A stretch of 64,000 nucleotides of DNA from Adhaeribacter aerolatus (lineage in GTDB: Bacteria; Bacteroidota; Bacteroidia; Cytophagales; Hymenobacteraceae). This document shows positions 9,621 through 16,847 of the stretch, one piece after another. Under the pieces are notes generated by a model. It did not search any database, had not been told where the DNA came from, and saw only the letters and a program-made list of their open reading frames with translations. The stretch covers positions 416,626-480,625 of the forward strand of contig NZ_BJYS01000001.1 of NCBI RefSeq assembly GCF_007991635.1, written 5' to 3'. The stretch's first letter is position 1. Each line of letters starts with the position of its first letter. A program made the translations under genes and the position numbers.

Positions 9621-10151
9621 ATGTCGTTTTTATACATCAAAGCCCTGCATATAATTTTTGTGGTTACCTGGTTTGCCGGGTTGTTTTACATGCCCCGGTT
9701 GCTTATTTATTTTGCCGAAGCCCAGGCCAAGCCCGAACCCGAAAAATCAATTCTGCAAAATCAATATAAACTAATGCAGCGGCGCCTGTGGTACGGCATT
9801 ACGTGGCCATCGGCAATAATTACCCTCATTATGGGCCTGAGCACCTGGTATCTGTATGGCGCTACGCCGGGCTGGCTGCACCTAAAATTATTATTTGTGC
9901 TGGGCTTGTACGGCTATCATATTTATACGCACCGCATTTTTAAACAACAGCAACAAGGCGTGGTCTCCTGGTCGTCTACGAACTTGCGCATCTGGAACGA
10001 AGTAGCCACCATTTTCCTCTTTGCCATCGTGTTTTTGGTTATTTTAAAAAACGGATTAGGTATGGCTTATGGGTTAATTGGCTTAGCCGCTTTAATATTT
10101 GTTTTGCTGTTGGCTATAAGGGTTTATAAAATTGTGCGGGAGAAAGCATAA
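9621..10151 (+). CDS. hemJ: Protoporphyrinogen oxidase HemJ
   Basis: HemJ is the membrane enzyme that oxidises protoporphyrinogen IX to protoporphyrin IX in many bacteria lacking HemG or HemY. The ATG at 9621 starts MSFLYIKALHIIFVVTWFAG, the typical HemJ first transmembrane helix with conserved His10. An upstream in-frame ATG at 9534 would add 29 polar residues and is less likely. About 176 residues with four transmembrane helices (near 5-25, 60-85, 90-105 and 125-170) match the family. It is divergent from hemA, an arrangement that suits co-regulated heme synthesis. Confidence in HemJ over another CopD-like protein is good because of length and partner. Confidence 0.9.
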   Translation: MSFLYIKALHIIFVVTWFAGLFYMPRLLIYFAEAQAKPEPEKSILQNQYKLMQRRLWYGITWPSAIITLIMGLSTWYLYGATPGWLHLKLLFVLGLYGYHIYTHRIFKQQQQGVVSWSSTNLRIWNEVATIFLFAIVFLVILKNGLGMAYGLIGLAALIFVLLLAIRVYKIVREKA

Positions 10152-10183
10152 GTGAAGTGTACTCAGGCTGGATTGTTTAACCT

Positions 10184-10204
10184 TTGAAAGATTACATCTT
10201 TCAA
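10184..10204. repeat. Perfect palindrome downstream of hemJ
   Basis: TTGAAAGAT-TAC-ATCTTTCAA forms a 9-bp stem 32 bases past the hemJ stop. No U tract follows, so a terminator role is uncertain. Confidence 0.45.
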
Positions 10205-10232
10205 TGTGCAAGTGCTAACTAGATTTAGAAGC

Positions 10233-10420
10233 CTAAGTTTGCTCCAGGCCGCGAGGCCCCGTTTGGTCATTCGGGCTGCTCATCTTCCCTTTCCTCCTGC
10301 GTCGGAAATCCTCGGCACCAGAAACCCAGAAGAGAATCTCCCAAAAGGCCCTCATCGCCCAAACTGATGTCGTTGCCAGTAGCTACATGCTAACTTTTGA
10401 ATTTGAGGTTATTTGTACAG
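10233..10420. other. GC-rich intergenic block, possible dispersed repeat
   Basis: The block is markedly richer in G and C than the surrounding intergenic DNA. On the minus strand it carries a 40-codon ORF (10355 to 10233) beginning MRAFWEILFW and rich in Arg and Gly. No Shine-Dalgarno sequence, promoter or family is visible. It lies directly beside the long inverted-repeat element. It could be a dispersed non-coding repeat or decayed coding sequence. Confidence 0.35.
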
Positions 10421-10426
10421 TTAAAA

Positions 10427-10725
10427 TTATACATGGTTATGCGTAGAGTTAGCGTAGCGCTCTACGCACTTTTCGGAAAGCCAATCTCTGATTGGCGTTA
10501 CCTGAATAATACTAACTGCGACTAAGCCATTTTCTGGAGTTTTAATATCAATGTAGCAGACGCATCTGTTCTGCGCAAGTCATATACCACTATTTATTAT
10601 CTGCCTTTTAGATCGAATTTATTAAACCAGTACTTATTTCTTATTAATTAAATACGCCAATCAGAGATTGGCTTTACAGAAAATGCGTAGAGCGCTACGC
10701 TAACTCTACGCATAGCCATGTATAA
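10427..10725. repeat. 299-bp element bounded by 72-bp inverted repeats
   Basis: The left arm 10427-10498 and right arm 10654-10725 are reverse complements with only a handful of mismatches. Each arm contains two smaller palindromes, GCGTAGAG...CTCTACGC and GCCAATC-TCT-GATTGGC. The 155-bp centre is AT-rich and has no gene. The structure resembles a MITE or a REP/BIME-type cassette. It sits between the convergent hemJ and REC-Crp genes and could form a very long hairpin in RNA. Confidence 0.8.
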
Positions 10726-10743
10726 CCAGGAATAAAATAGCTT

Positions 10744-11805
10744 TTAATTCCGCAGGCGGGCCAGCTTGTCTGAATTTAAGATAACTATTTTGCCGCCGTT
10801 AATATCAATTAGTTTTTCGTCTTTGAAATCGGCGAGGGTGCGGATAACGGTTTCTTTGGAGGCGCCCACAATATTGGCCAAATCTTCGCGCGAAATGGTT
10901 ACCTGGAAATTCTTGCCTTTGTCTTGCTGGTACTGTTTTTCGACGAGCAACAACGACTCGGCTACCCGTTTGCGCACGGAGTTATAAGCCAGTTTTAACA
11001 GACGCTCTTCTTTGTCGGCGAGGTTATCCGATAATATTTTGATGAATTTATTCGCAACATCGCGGTTGTTATAGAGCAACGAAAAAAAGTCTTCTTTCGG
11101 AATCAGGCAAATTTCGGAATCTTCCAGCGCCACCGCCGATTCGCGGTAAGGCTGGTCTTCGAGCAAATCTACGTACCCGATAAAATCTCCGGCTTTGTAC
11201 AGGCTGGTAATATATTCGCGGCCTTCGGCATTGGTTTTGTAGGTTTTAACTTTGCCTTTGTTCAGAAAAAACAACGCATTGGGGTAATTACCTTCGGCAA
11301 AAAGCGGCTGTTTTTTTCGGACTTGGGATATTTTCCGTTCGTCAGTTAATAATTTATTCAAATCTTCCAGGCCGCGGGCTTCCTGAATAAAATTGTTCAG
11401 GCCTTCGGCGTTTTTCTGAAAATCAACTTTTAATATCTGGTTTTTTTTCAGCCGCATTTCTATGGCGTCCAGCAGTTCCAGGTCGTCGAAAGGCTTTATT
11501 AAATAATCATCCGCGCCCAAGTTCATACCTTTTCTAAAATCTTCTTTTTCGGATTTGGCGGTTAGAAATATAAACGGAATACCCGAGGTAGCCGGATTTT
11601 TGCCGAGCATGTGCAACACGCCGTAGCCATCCAGTTGGGGCATCATAATATCACAGATAATCAGATCAGGTAATTCGGCTTTGGCTAATTCCACCCCTAC
11701 TTTGCCGTTTTCGGCTTCTAGTACGGTGTAATTGGCCAAGGTTAGTATTTCGGCAATATTTTCGCGGATGTCCTGGCTATCTTCTATCAGCAATATTTTG
11801 GTCAT
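10744..11805 (-). CDS. Receiver domain fused to a Crp/Fnr-type transcription factor
   Basis: The 353-residue regulator begins with a complete receiver domain (about 1-125; acidic cluster E8-D9, phospho-acceptor Asp52 in IICDIMMPQLDG, Lys in YLIKPFDD). A cyclic-nucleotide-binding beta roll follows at about 155-265 (NALFFLNKGKVKTYK, GDFIGYVDLLEDQPY). The protein ends in a Crp-type winged helix at about 275-350 (ISREDLANIVGASKETVIRTL). There is no Cys cluster for an Fe-S centre. It should therefore be a phosphorylation-controlled DNA-binding regulator. The start lies only 4 bases past the upstream kinase stop, so the genes are almost certainly co-transcribed. It is the likely transcriptional output of the cluster. 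Confidence 0.92.
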   Translation of the reverse strand: MTKILLIEDSQDIRENIAEILTLANYTVLEAENGKVGVELAKAELPDLIICDIMMPQLDGYGVLHMLGKNPATSGIPFIFLTAKSEKEDFRKGMNLGADDYLIKPFDDLELLDAIEMRLKKNQILKVDFQKNAEGLNNFIQEARGLEDLNKLLTDERKISQVRKKQPLFAEGNYPNALFFLNKGKVKTYKTNAEGREYITSLYKAGDFIGYVDLLEDQPYRESAVALEDSEICLIPKEDFFSLLYNNRDVANKFIKILSDNLADKEERLLKLAYNSVRKRVAESLLLVEKQYQQDKGKNFQVTISREDLANIVGASKETVIRTLADFKDEKLIDINGGKIVILNSDKLARLRN

Positions 11806-11809
11806 AGTT

Positions 11810-13036
11810 TTAGGCGTTTTGCGGTATGGTTATGGTAAAAGTGGTGCCTTGGTTCAGTTCGCTGGTATAATCGAGCGTCCCCTGCATAATATCTACGTAT
11901 CTTTTTACAATATTTAATCCCAGGCCGGTTCCCTGAATGTTGGTTACATTCTGCGCCCGGAAAAAGGGGGTAAACAAATGTGTTTTATCAGCGTCCGGAA
12001 TACCAATTCCCTGGTCTTTCACTTGTAACGTTAAGGTTTTATCGGTTAGTTTGGTATTCAGGAAAATATCTTTGCCCTCTCCCGAATATTTACTGGCGTT
12101 GGACAGTAAGTTAAATAAAATATTTTTTAATAAATTTTTATCCAGGTTAACTTCGGTTTTATCGCCGGTATGCTCGTAATAAATGCGCTGACCAGCCTTA
12201 ATTACCCCTTGCATTTCTTCGGTTATATCGGTGGTGAAGGCTACCAAATCAAACGCCGAAGGCACGTTGTAAATTTTACCTTCTTCGATGCGGCTGATAG
12301 AAAGAAAATCGTTGAGGATAGAAGTTAAATTACTCACCGCCGATTTAATACGTTCCACGTGCTTCAGGCGCTTATCATCATCTTCGGTGGTTTTGTATTT
12401 CGATATTAACGAAGCCGAGGAAAGCACGGTACTCAAGGGCGTGCGGAACTCGTGCGAGGCAATGGTTACAAAGCGGGATTTTAGCTCGTGCAATTCTTTT
12501 TCTTTCTGCAAAGCTTTCCGGATTTCTATCTGCGCCTGGTAAAGCGTTTTATTCGTGTGCTCCAGTTTCTGAATCGCTTCGCCTAGTTCGCGGGTGCGTT
12601 CGGCCACCCGCTCTTCCAGTTCGGCGTTTAGTTTCCGGATTTCGGCCAGGTTTTTACTGTGCTCAATGCTGTATCGGATAGACCGCTCCAGATCGTACTG
12701 GTTAAAAGTGCCTTTTACCAAATAATCTGAAACCCCAACCCGCATGGCTTTTTCATCGGTTTCGCGGTCGCTCTGGCCGGTAAGTAGAATAAAGGGTGCT
12801 TCCACGCCCTGCTCAATGGCTTTGGTTATAAGTTCCAGCCCATTTTCGGCTCCTAACCTAAAATCGACCAGATAAATATTGTGTCTTTTCTCGTTGATAA
12901 TGGCCAGCGCCTCCTCAAAAGAAGAAACCCATTCGAGTTGGTAAAGCCGTCCCGGAATATCCTGAATAATATCCTGGGTTATGATATAATCATCTTCATC
13001 ATCGTCGACCAGCAAGATTTGGATCTTATCAGACAT
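11810..13036 (-). CDS. Receiver-histidine kinase hybrid
   Basis: The 408-residue protein has an N-terminal receiver domain (about 5-125; DDDEDD acidic patch, Asp58 in YLVDFRLG). A coiled coil at about 130-185 (ELEERVAERTRELGEAIQKL) leads to the dimerisation domain with phospho-acceptor His195 in ASHEFRTPLS. The ATPase domain has N box NILFNLLSNASKY, then DQGIGIP and GTGLGLNIVKRY. No transmembrane segment is present, so it is cytosolic. An N-terminal receiver suggests it is itself controlled by an upstream phosphodonor such as the PAS kinase or a phosphorelay. It lies directly upstream of the REC-Crp regulator, its probable partner. Confidence 0.93.
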   Translation of the reverse strand: MSDKIQILLVDDDEDDYIITQDIIQDIPGRLYQLEWVSSFEEALAIINEKRHNIYLVDFRLGAENGLELITKAIEQGVEAPFILLTGQSDRETDEKAMRVGVSDYLVKGTFNQYDLERSIRYSIEHSKNLAEIRKLNAELEERVAERTRELGEAIQKLEHTNKTLYQAQIEIRKALQKEKELHELKSRFVTIASHEFRTPLSTVLSSASLISKYKTTEDDDKRLKHVERIKSAVSNLTSILNDFLSISRIEEGKIYNVPSAFDLVAFTTDITEEMQGVIKAGQRIYYEHTGDKTEVNLDKNLLKNILFNLLSNASKYSGEGKDIFLNTKLTDKTLTLQVKDQGIGIPDADKTHLFTPFFRAQNVTNIQGTGLGLNIVKRYVDIMQGTLDYTSELNQGTTFTITIPQNA

Positions 13037-13214
13037 CTTTTTAGCGATTAGCTTTTAGTGATTAGAAATTAGTTGTTAGTGATTAGTTAAAAGAATGATT
13101 AGAAGTTAGTATTCAATATTATCAGATTGCTACAATCTAAATAATTGAATTAGCAATAGCTTCTTTTCCAATATCTAAAACCTAATTACTAACAACTAAT
13201 AACTTACTACTATC
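13037..13214. repeat. Inverted TTAG-rich spacer inside the signalling cluster
   Basis: The 178-base gap is built of degenerate TTAGTGATTAG-like words. Its left half contains TTAGTTGTTAGTGATTA, and its right half contains the near reverse complement TAATTACTAACAACTAA, separated by about 100 bases. It could form a long weak hairpin between two genes of one operon. Confidence 0.55.
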
Positions 13215-13667
13215 TCACATCTTCGGCAGTTCTACTATCTCGAACCAATATTTGGTAACGGTTTTCATTACTTCTACCAGGGCCGAGAAGGTAACCGGTT
13301 TGGTAATAAAAGAGCTTACGCCCAAATCATAGGTTTTCAGAATATCTTCTTCGGCTTTGGAGGTTGTAAGCACCACTACCGGAATAGCCCGCAGGTGCGC
13401 ATCGGCTTTAATCTCTTTTAAAGCTTCACGCCCGTCTTTTTTGGGCATATTTAAATCCAGCAAAATCAGGCCCGGTGTAGGAAATTTCTCCTTGTCGGCG
13501 TATTTTCCGTGGTTTTTGAGGTAATCTACCAATTCCTGCCCGTTTTCAACGAATTCCATTTTATTCGTCAACCGGCTTTCTTCCAGCGCTTCTTTTACCA
13601 GCATCCGGTCTTCCGGGTCATCATCGGCAATTAATATCACTATCGTTTTCTTATTTTTTGCGATCAT
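13215..13667 (-). CDS. Single-domain response regulator (Rcp1-like)
   Basis: The 150-residue protein is a lone receiver domain with acidic cluster DDDPED (15-20), phospho-acceptor Asp71 in LILLDLNMPKKDG, Thr in VVLTTS and Lys in FITKPVTF. The extended loop before the fourth strand is typical of receivers paired with bacteriophytochrome or PAS kinases. It has no output domain. The start lies 3 bases after the PAS kinase stop, so the two are translationally coupled and are presumably cognate partners. It may act as a phosphate shuttle to the downstream hybrid kinase. Confidence 0.93.
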   Translation of the reverse strand: MIAKNKKTIVILIADDDPEDRMLVKEALEESRLTNKMEFVENGQELVDYLKNHGKYADKEKFPTPGLILLDLNMPKKDGREALKEIKADAHLRAIPVVVLTTSKAEEDILKTYDLGVSSFITKPVTFSALVEVMKTVTKYWFEIVELPKM

Positions 13668-13670
13668 ATA

Positions 13671-15260
13671 CTAGATAGTTTTTTCCTTCGGTTGTTTAAG
13701 CGCCAGGGTTATAATAAAACGAGTACCCACGCCCGGCTGGCTTTTGGCAGTTATATCGCCGCCGTGCCGGATGGCAATTTTGCGGCAGATGGCCAAACCA
13801 ATGCCCGACCCTTCGTACTTATGGCCTTCCAGCCGCTGAAATATATTAAAAATCCGATCAAGATATTTCTCGTCGAAGCCAATGCCGTTGTCTTCCACGT
13901 AAATATCGGTTACTTCGTCGCCGGGAGTGGCCGTTAAATGAGCTTTTTTTTGAATGTGCTTCGCGTAAATATTAATAATAGGTTTTTCATTTTCTTTCCG
14001 GAACTTGATGGCATTGCTAACCAGGTTCTGAAACAATTGCCGCATTTGCGTGGGTTCGGCTTCTATTACGGGCAATGGCGATCTGATTATTTCGGCGTGG
14101 GTGCGCTCTATCAAAATCTCTAAATCCGAAAGCACCTCGGTTAGCACTTGGTCCAGGCTTACGGACATAAACGGTTTGGCTTTGGTGGTAACCCGCGAGA
14201 ACGAGAGCAAATCATTAATCAGGTTTTGCATCCGCGACGCCGCATTCATCATGCGTTCGAGGTAATCTTTGCCTTGTTCGCTTAAGTTTTGCTGGTCTTT
14301 GGTTTTTAGCCGGTCGCCGAAGGCCTGAATTTTACGTAGTGGCTCCTGCAAATCGTGCGACGAAACGTAGGCAAAATCCTGTAGTTCCAGGTTACTCCGC
14401 TCCAGTTCGGCGGCGTAGCGGCGCAGGCGTTCTTCGTTCAGTTTTTGTTGGGTAATATCGTGCACAAAACCGGTATAAACCGTCCGGTCGGCCAGCTTCA
14501 CTTCGCTAATACTTAAAAAGAACGGGAAAATACTGCCATCCTTGCGCATACCGGTAACCTCGCGGCCAATACCAATTATGCGTCGCTGGCCGGTCTGGTG
14601 GTAATGTTCCATGTAACCATCGTGGTTGCTCTGGTCGGGTTCGGGCATCAGCATGTTTACGCTTTTGCCCAGCAACTCGCCGGCCTCGTAGCCAAACAGC
14701 CGGGCGGCCGATGGGTTTACCATTTCCATAATGCCGCGTTTATCAATGGTAATAATACCGTCTACGGCGGCGTGGATAATGGCATTAATTTTATTTTCGC
14801 TTTCGCGGAGCGCATCTTCGGCTTTTTTCAGTCCGGTTATATCGTGAATAATACCGGTAAATATTTTTTTATTTTTGAGTTTAACCTCACTAATACTCAA
14901 CAGAAACGGGAAAACCGTACCATCCTTTTTCCGGCCCAGCACCTCCCGGCCTTTGCCAATTATCTGCGGAATACCCGTACGATGATAATTCTGAATGTAA
15001 GAATCATGCTGGCTGTGGTCGGGTTCCGGCATTAATATTTTAACGTTTAGCCCAATTATTTCGTCCGGAGCAAAGCCAAATATACGGGCAGCGGCTGGGT
15101 TCACCGTTTCAATAATACCTTTGTCATCGATGGTAATAATACCGTCTATGGCTGTATCTATAATGGCTTGCAGCCGCGATTGGGTTTCAAAATCTTCCTG
15201 TCCTAAAGTATGCGTCACGCTTATGATTTTAGGTAAAAATATATACTTCTCCTTCGCCAA
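13671..15260 (-). CDS. Cytosolic sensor kinase with tandem FixL-type PAS domains
   Basis: Two consecutive PAS domains (about 27-143 and 152-270) closely resemble the heme PAS of rhizobial FixL. PAS1 keeps LMPEPD, His85 in QHDSY and Arg105 in GKGREV. PAS2 keeps LMPEPD, His213 in NHDGY and Arg233 in GIGREV. The 20-residue His-Arg spacing equals that of FixL proximal His200 and distal Arg220. A HisKA domain with His302 (SSHDLQEPLRK) and an ATPase domain (NAIKFRKENEKP, DNGIGFD, GSGIGLAI) follow. There is no transmembrane helix. No ATG is available at the N-terminus: TTG at 15260 or GTG at 15218 must be used, and an in-frame stop lies just before the TTG. Oxygen or redox sensing is an inference. 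Confidence 0.88.
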   Translation of the reverse strand: MAKEKYIFLPKIISVTHTLGQEDFETQSRLQAIIDTAIDGIITIDDKGIIETVNPAAARIFGFAPDEIIGLNVKILMPEPDHSQHDSYIQNYHRTGIPQIIGKGREVLGRKKDGTVFPFLLSISEVKLKNKKIFTGIIHDITGLKKAEDALRESENKINAIIHAAVDGIITIDKRGIMEMVNPSAARLFGYEAGELLGKSVNMLMPEPDQSNHDGYMEHYHQTGQRRIIGIGREVTGMRKDGSIFPFFLSISEVKLADRTVYTGFVHDITQQKLNEERLRRYAAELERSNLELQDFAYVSSHDLQEPLRKIQAFGDRLKTKDQQNLSEQGKDYLERMMNAASRMQNLINDLLSFSRVTTKAKPFMSVSLDQVLTEVLSDLEILIERTHAEIIRSPLPVIEAEPTQMRQLFQNLVSNAIKFRKENEKPIINIYAKHIQKKAHLTATPGDEVTDIYVEDNGIGFDEKYLDRIFNIFQRLEGHKYEGSGIGLAICRKIAIRHGGDITAKSQPGVGTRFIITLALKQPKEKTI

Positions 15261-15303
15261 TCAAGGTTTCGGCCTTAATCTTCTGTTTCATGACAATAAT
15301 CAT

Positions 15304-15341
15304 CCGCCGACCTGCCCGCGATCATCACGCCAGGCTGGCGG
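15304..15341. repeat. GC-rich imperfect hairpin
   Basis: CCGCCGACCTG and CAGGCTGGCGG form an imperfect stem around CCCGCGATCATCACGC. It lies upstream of the leftward PAS kinase, in an otherwise AT-rich spacer shared with the divergent stress-protein gene. It may be a REP-like unit. Confidence 0.5.
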
Positions 15342-15457
15342 TTTTCCTAATTTTGTCTGGTCAGTAAAAGCTGTCTGATTAAATAAATAGCTTACCCGTT
15401 TTATTTAATTACCTGTTGATGGCTGTGTAGAATTTAAAGATGGCTTTGCTTTAGGTT

Positions 15458-16276
15458 ATGAAAAACATTTTAGTTCCGACCGATTTTTCTAAAAATGCGT
15501 CTGATGCCGCGCACTATGCCGCCGCATTAGCTAATATTACCGGCGCGCGCCTCTTATTGTTTCATGCTTACCACGTAAGTGTAGCGCTGGCCGATGCGGC
15601 AGATCTGTCGATAGACCTGGATTTAGAAAATTTCGAGAATTTTAACCAGACCCAGATTGATAAATTAGCTTATGAGTTGCACCTGACCCATGGCATTTCG
15701 GTTACCCGCATTATGCGGCCCGGGTTTGCCGCCGATGAAATTCCGACTATTGCCCATCGCCTGAAAGCCGATTTAGTAGTAATGGGTTTGAGAGGCAAAG
15801 GGCAGGCAGCAGGTTCTAAGGTAGGCCAGATTACGGCGGCTATTATACAGGAAAGCAAAGTACCGGTGTTATGCGTGCCGGCTGGTTTAACTTTTGGTTC
15901 TTATGCCCCCTTTAATTTCCGCTACCAACTCTACGCCACGGTTACACAACCCGAATTTAATATCAGGCAAAAGCTGAATAATTTATTTGGCGCTTCGGTA
16001 GCATTAACACCCGACCCCCTTCCTACAACAAATTTACAAACAGTATCGCCGACGGCCGCCTTGCCCCAGGTCCAAGAACATCCGGCTGTAGGTTCCGGCT
16101 CCGGCAATCTTCTTCTAATTGAAGATATCCCGGTCATTAATCATTCGGATTCTGGCTTGCTGGTTATTAGTGCCGATAAAAATACCTGTAAGCAAATTGC
16201 CGTAAGCAATTTTCTGGCAAGTTACGTAGAGGGGCAGCTACAAATGCCGGTTTTGGTTTTACCCGATGAGTCTTAA
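15458..16276 (+). CDS. Universal stress protein, UspA family, tandem domains
   Basis: The 272-residue cytosolic protein begins MKNILVPTDFSKNASDAAHYA, the canonical Usp strand-loop-helix. The first domain (about 1-147) keeps a nucleotide-binding-like stretch (VVMGLRGKGQAAGSKVGQIT, then VPVLCVP). The second half (about 148-272) is shorter and has lost most motifs, retaining only an LLVISADKN/MPVLVLP pattern. It is divergent from the oxygen/redox-type kinase cluster, a frequent genomic context for Usp proteins in microaerobic regulons. A strong terminator follows. Confidence 0.92.
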   Translation: MKNILVPTDFSKNASDAAHYAAALANITGARLLLFHAYHVSVALADAADLSIDLDLENFENFNQTQIDKLAYELHLTHGISVTRIMRPGFAADEIPTIAHRLKADLVVMGLRGKGQAAGSKVGQITAAIIQESKVPVLCVPAGLTFGSYAPFNFRYQLYATVTQPEFNIRQKLNNLFGASVALTPDPLPTTNLQTVSPTAALPQVQEHPAVGSGSGNLLLIEDIPVINHSDSGLLVISADKNTCKQIAVSNFLASYVEGQLQMPVLVLPDES

Positions 16277-16314
16277 ACAATGGTAAGCGGTAAAAAAAAG
16301 AGCGCCTGTTAGGT

Positions 16315-16359
16315 AAAAAAAAGAGCGCCTGTTATAAAAATAACAGGCGCTCTTTTTTT
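16315..16359. terminator. Bidirectional terminator between the stress-protein gene and a small gene
   Basis: A run of A, GAGCGCCTGTTA, a 6-base loop, TAACAGGCGCTC and a run of T form a nearly perfect 19-bp hairpin that works in both directions. The left half is duplicated just upstream (AAAAAAAAGAGCGCCTGTTA near 16292-16311). Confidence 0.92.
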
Positions 16360-16380
16360 AAATTAATTTAAGCCGGGCTG

Positions 16381-16569
16381 TTAAACCCAAATATTATGCT
16401 TCTTGTTTTTAGTGGGAGCAGCAACATCTTTAATATAAAGAAACCTACTAGAATGTGAATACCCCTCGTTCCAACCTTCGCCGGCCGGAATGGTGTAATT
16501 ATCCGCGTCCGCAAATAATAAATTTTTCTTCTTTTTAGACTCTTCTTTGTTGATACTAGCAGCTAACAT
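16381..16569 (-). CDS. Small orphan protein, 62 residues
   Basis: The product starts MLAASINKEESKKKKNLLFA. It is hydrophilic, with a basic N-terminal patch, an aromatic- and Gly-containing middle (AGEGWNEGYSHSSRFLYI) and a basic C-terminus. There is no signal peptide, Cys or transmembrane segment, and I do not recognise a family. Evidence that it is real: a clear TATCTTTG -7 box about 100 bases upstream and a strong bidirectional terminator immediately after its stop. A peptide precursor or small regulator is possible but unsupported. Confidence 0.6.
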   Translation of the reverse strand: MLAASINKEESKKKKNLLFADADNYTIPAGEGWNEGYSHSSRFLYIKDVAAPTKNKKHNIWV

Positions 16570-16670
16570 TTCTTAATTTATTTATTATCGTTATATACAA
16601 ACTGTAGTGAAATATGCTATACGTATAATTGCGAATTTTGATGCTTGCCGTTTCGTTCGGTTCTGCTCTG

Positions 16671-16678
16671 CAAAGATA
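16671..16678 (-). promoter_or_regulatory. Bacteroidota -7 box for the 62-residue protein
   Basis: Read leftward the sequence is TATCTTTGCA, an exact match to the Bacteroidota TAnnTTTG -7 element. A convincing -33 TTG at the usual spacing was not found. Transcription would start about 95-100 bases upstream of the ATG. Confidence 0.6.
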
Positions 16679-16847
16679 CAAACAATATTTTATTTTATTG
16701 CGATATTGTATAAAAAACGCTAATAATTTTAAAAAAGTTTCATAAATATTAACCTTGTATTAAATATTTTTTATAAACCTTATCTTTAACTCTTTACCGT
16801 AAGATATTAATAACCAATTAGTTATTAAAATATTAAAATTAAAATAA

